From positions 898,001 through 962,000 of the forward strand of contig JAUIMM010000890.1 of assembly GCA_031769625.1 (NCBI GenBank): a stretch of 64,000 nucleotides of DNA, given 5' to 3'. Below are positions 63,197 through 64,000 of this stretch, in pieces; positions within the stretch are counted from its first letter, which is position 1, and the number at the start of each line of letters is the position of its first letter. The DNA comes from Taudactylus pleione. Taxonomy: Eukaryota; Chordata; Amphibia; Anura; Myobatrachidae. The translations under genes and the position numbers were made by a program. Under the pieces are notes generated by a model. That model saw nothing but the letters and a program-made list of their open reading frames with translations, ran no database searches and was not told the origin of the DNA.

Positions 63197-64000
63197 ATAT
63201 GAGAAGGCAGTAGTGGGTGTCCCTATGCTGGGCTGTGATTACACTGTACGGATATGAGGAGGCAGCAGTGAGCGTCCCTATGCTGGGCTGTGCTTACACT
63301 ATACGGATATGAGATGGCAGCAGTGGGTGTCCCTATGCTGGGCTGTGCTTACACTGTACAGATATGAGGAGGCAGCAGTGGGTGTCCCTATGCTGGGCTG
63401 TACTTACACTGTACAGATATGAGGAGGCAGCAGTGGGTGTCCCTATGCTGGGCTGTGCTTACACTGTACGGATATGAGAAGGCAGCAATGGGCGTCCCTA
63501 TGCTGGGCTGTGATTACACTGTATGGATATGAGGAGGCAGCAGTAGGTATCCCTATGCTGGGGTGTGCTTACACTGTACAGATATGAGGAGGCAGCAGTG
63601 GGTGTCCCTATGCTGGGCTGTACTTACACTGTACAGATATGAGGAGGCAGCAGTGGGCGTCCCTATGCTGGGCTGTGATTACACTGTACGGATATGAGGA
63701 GGCAGCAGTGGGCGTCCCTATGCTGGGCTGTGCTTACACTGTATGGCTATGAGGAGGCAGCAGTGGGTGTCCCTATGCTGGGCTGTACTTACACTGTATG
63801 GATATAAGGAGTTAGCAGTGGGCGTCCCTATGCTGGGTACAGATATGAGAAGACAGCAGTGGGCATCCGTATGCTGAGCTGTGCTTACACTGTACGGATA
63901 TGAGGAGGCGACAGTGGCAATCCCTATGGGAGGTGGCAGTGGGAATCCCTATGCTGGGCTGTGCTTACACTGTAGAGATATGAGGAGGCAGCAGTGGGTG
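63197..64000 (+). repeat. Array end in this window, matching 59.5-60.0 kb and ~1.0-1.25 kb
   Basis: GGTATCCC with CTGGGGTG (63547) and GTATGGCTATG (63741) repeat 59761 and 59901 at offsets of 3786 and 3840-3841, one monomer apart. 63841-63990 matches 1088-1240, including CAGTGGGC.TCCGTATGCTGAG, the composite monomer (63907) and CTGTAGAGATATG. The last base falls inside a monomer, so the array continues. Confidence 0.8.
63800..63842 (+). repeat. Truncated monomer with a 14-bp internal deletion
   Basis: The monomer runs GTTAGCAGTGGGCGTCCC, TATGCTGGG and then straight to TACAGATATGAG. It lacks the 14 bases of positions 28-41 that the corresponding monomers at about 1043-1090 and 59960-60020 have. 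One of the few changes here that is not a substitution, a 1-3 base indel or a whole-monomer step. Confidence 0.85.

Larger units (their letters stand above)
1..64000 (+). repeat. Satellite array of a ~55-bp monomer filling the whole window
   Basis: Seen directly: GGCAGCAG recurs about every 55 bases from base 1 to the last base, always on this strand. The monomer reads GGCAGCAGTGGG (1-12), CpG (13-14), TCCCTATGCTGGG (15-27), CTGTG(A/C)TTACACTGTA (28-43), CpG (44-45), GATATGAGGA (46-55). Forms of 53 and 54 bp come from loss of one or two bases around positions 10-14. Nothing interrupts the array: no transposon, no unique DNA, no inverted block. No gene, tRNA, rRNA, promoter or terminator was recognised. 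I do not recognise the family by name. Known background: arrays like this are typical of eukaryotic heterochromatin (centromeric, pericentromeric, subtelomeric) or very large minisatellites; which of these applies cannot be told from the sequence. Confidence 0.98.

Noticed and set aside
1..64000. CRISPR array
   Set aside because: The repeats are contiguous with no unique spacers; the varying bases are scattered substitutions in one 55-bp unit, and the length is far beyond any CRISPR locus.
1..64000. Repetitive protein gene (for example a silk-, mucin- or collagen-like exon)
   Set aside because: The period is not a multiple of three, 1-2 base indels are frequent, and stops recur in every frame.
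1..64000. CENP-B box
   Set aside because: No TTCG....A..CGGG arrangement is present in the monomer. TTCGG seen in a few monomers (for example near 24281) lacks the rest of the motif.
1..64000. Telomere repeat or rDNA spacer
   Set aside because: No TTAGGG-type or similar short telomeric repeat and no rRNA gene sequence is visible.
1..64000. Strong G-quadruplex array
   Set aside because: Runs of three G occur only at positions 10-12 and 25-27 of the monomer, with loops of 12 and about 37 bases. Only weak two-tier structures are conceivable.
1..64000. Pure assembly artefact
   Set aside because: Monomers carry many ordered private variants and several nested periods, as expected of real satellite DNA. 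Local errors, especially in the near-identical 1151-bp and 1316-bp pairs, cannot be excluded without reads.

Overview
The window holds one thing: a head-to-tail tandem array of a monomer of about 55 bp that fills all 64,000 bases and runs off both ends. I found no unique sequence, gene, RNA gene, transposon or inverted segment in it. At this period the window contains roughly 1,160 monomers, all in the same orientation. This is satellite DNA (or a very large minisatellite) of a eukaryotic chromosome. The sequence does not name the species. The two CpG sites of the monomer vary mainly as CG/TG/CA, the mark of cytosine methylation and deamination, which favours a methylating genome such as a vertebrate or a plant. 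The general look reminds me of large repeat-rich vertebrate genomes such as amphibians, but that is an impression and not evidence.

Monomer, numbered from GGCAG: GGCAGCAGTGGG at 1-12, CpG at 13-14, TCCCTATGCTGGG at 15-27, CTGTG(A/C)TTACACTGTA at 28-43, CpG at 44-45, GATATGAGGA at 46-55. It is about 56% GC with a strong G excess on the given strand (20 G, 11 C). Common variant positions are 13, 14, 32, 33, 44, 45, 46 and 54. Shorter forms of 54 bp (GTGGCGTCC or GTGACGTCC) and 53 bp (GTGGGTCCC) recur.

Layout. 1-2382 is a mosaic of pieces seen again later. 2383-9834 is the cleanest higher-order repeat (HOR-A): five tandem copies of 1534-1754 bp, four complete and one truncated, whose lengths differ by whole 55-bp steps and which alternate between two subtypes. 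9835-11569 is less ordered. 11570-15255 and 20573-23955 are two copies of one segment about 8.7-9.0 kb apart. 16403-18162 and 18163-20087 are a tandem pair differing by a three-monomer (165 bp) insertion. 24275-32150 and 32402-40080 are copies of an approximately 8-kb segment, with a block of about 1 kb swapped for material from elsewhere in the array. 40081-46870 is built from 1.15-2.9 kb repeats. 46871-57430 re-uses segments of the 14, 24 and 33 kb regions and has internal copies 5.7 kb apart. 58064-63196 has three copies of a unit; the last two are exact-period 1316-bp tandem copies. 63197-64000 returns to variants seen at 1 kb.

No genes work together here. Every open reading frame is explained by the repeat: 55 is not a multiple of 3, so reading passes through all three frames in 165 bp and normally meets one TGA (in ATATGA) per pass. 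The 63-94 codon open frames are the places where that TGA is mutated. The interest lies in array architecture: nested HORs, whole-monomer indels, block replacement, CpG decay and a conserved hairpin-like dyad in each monomer.
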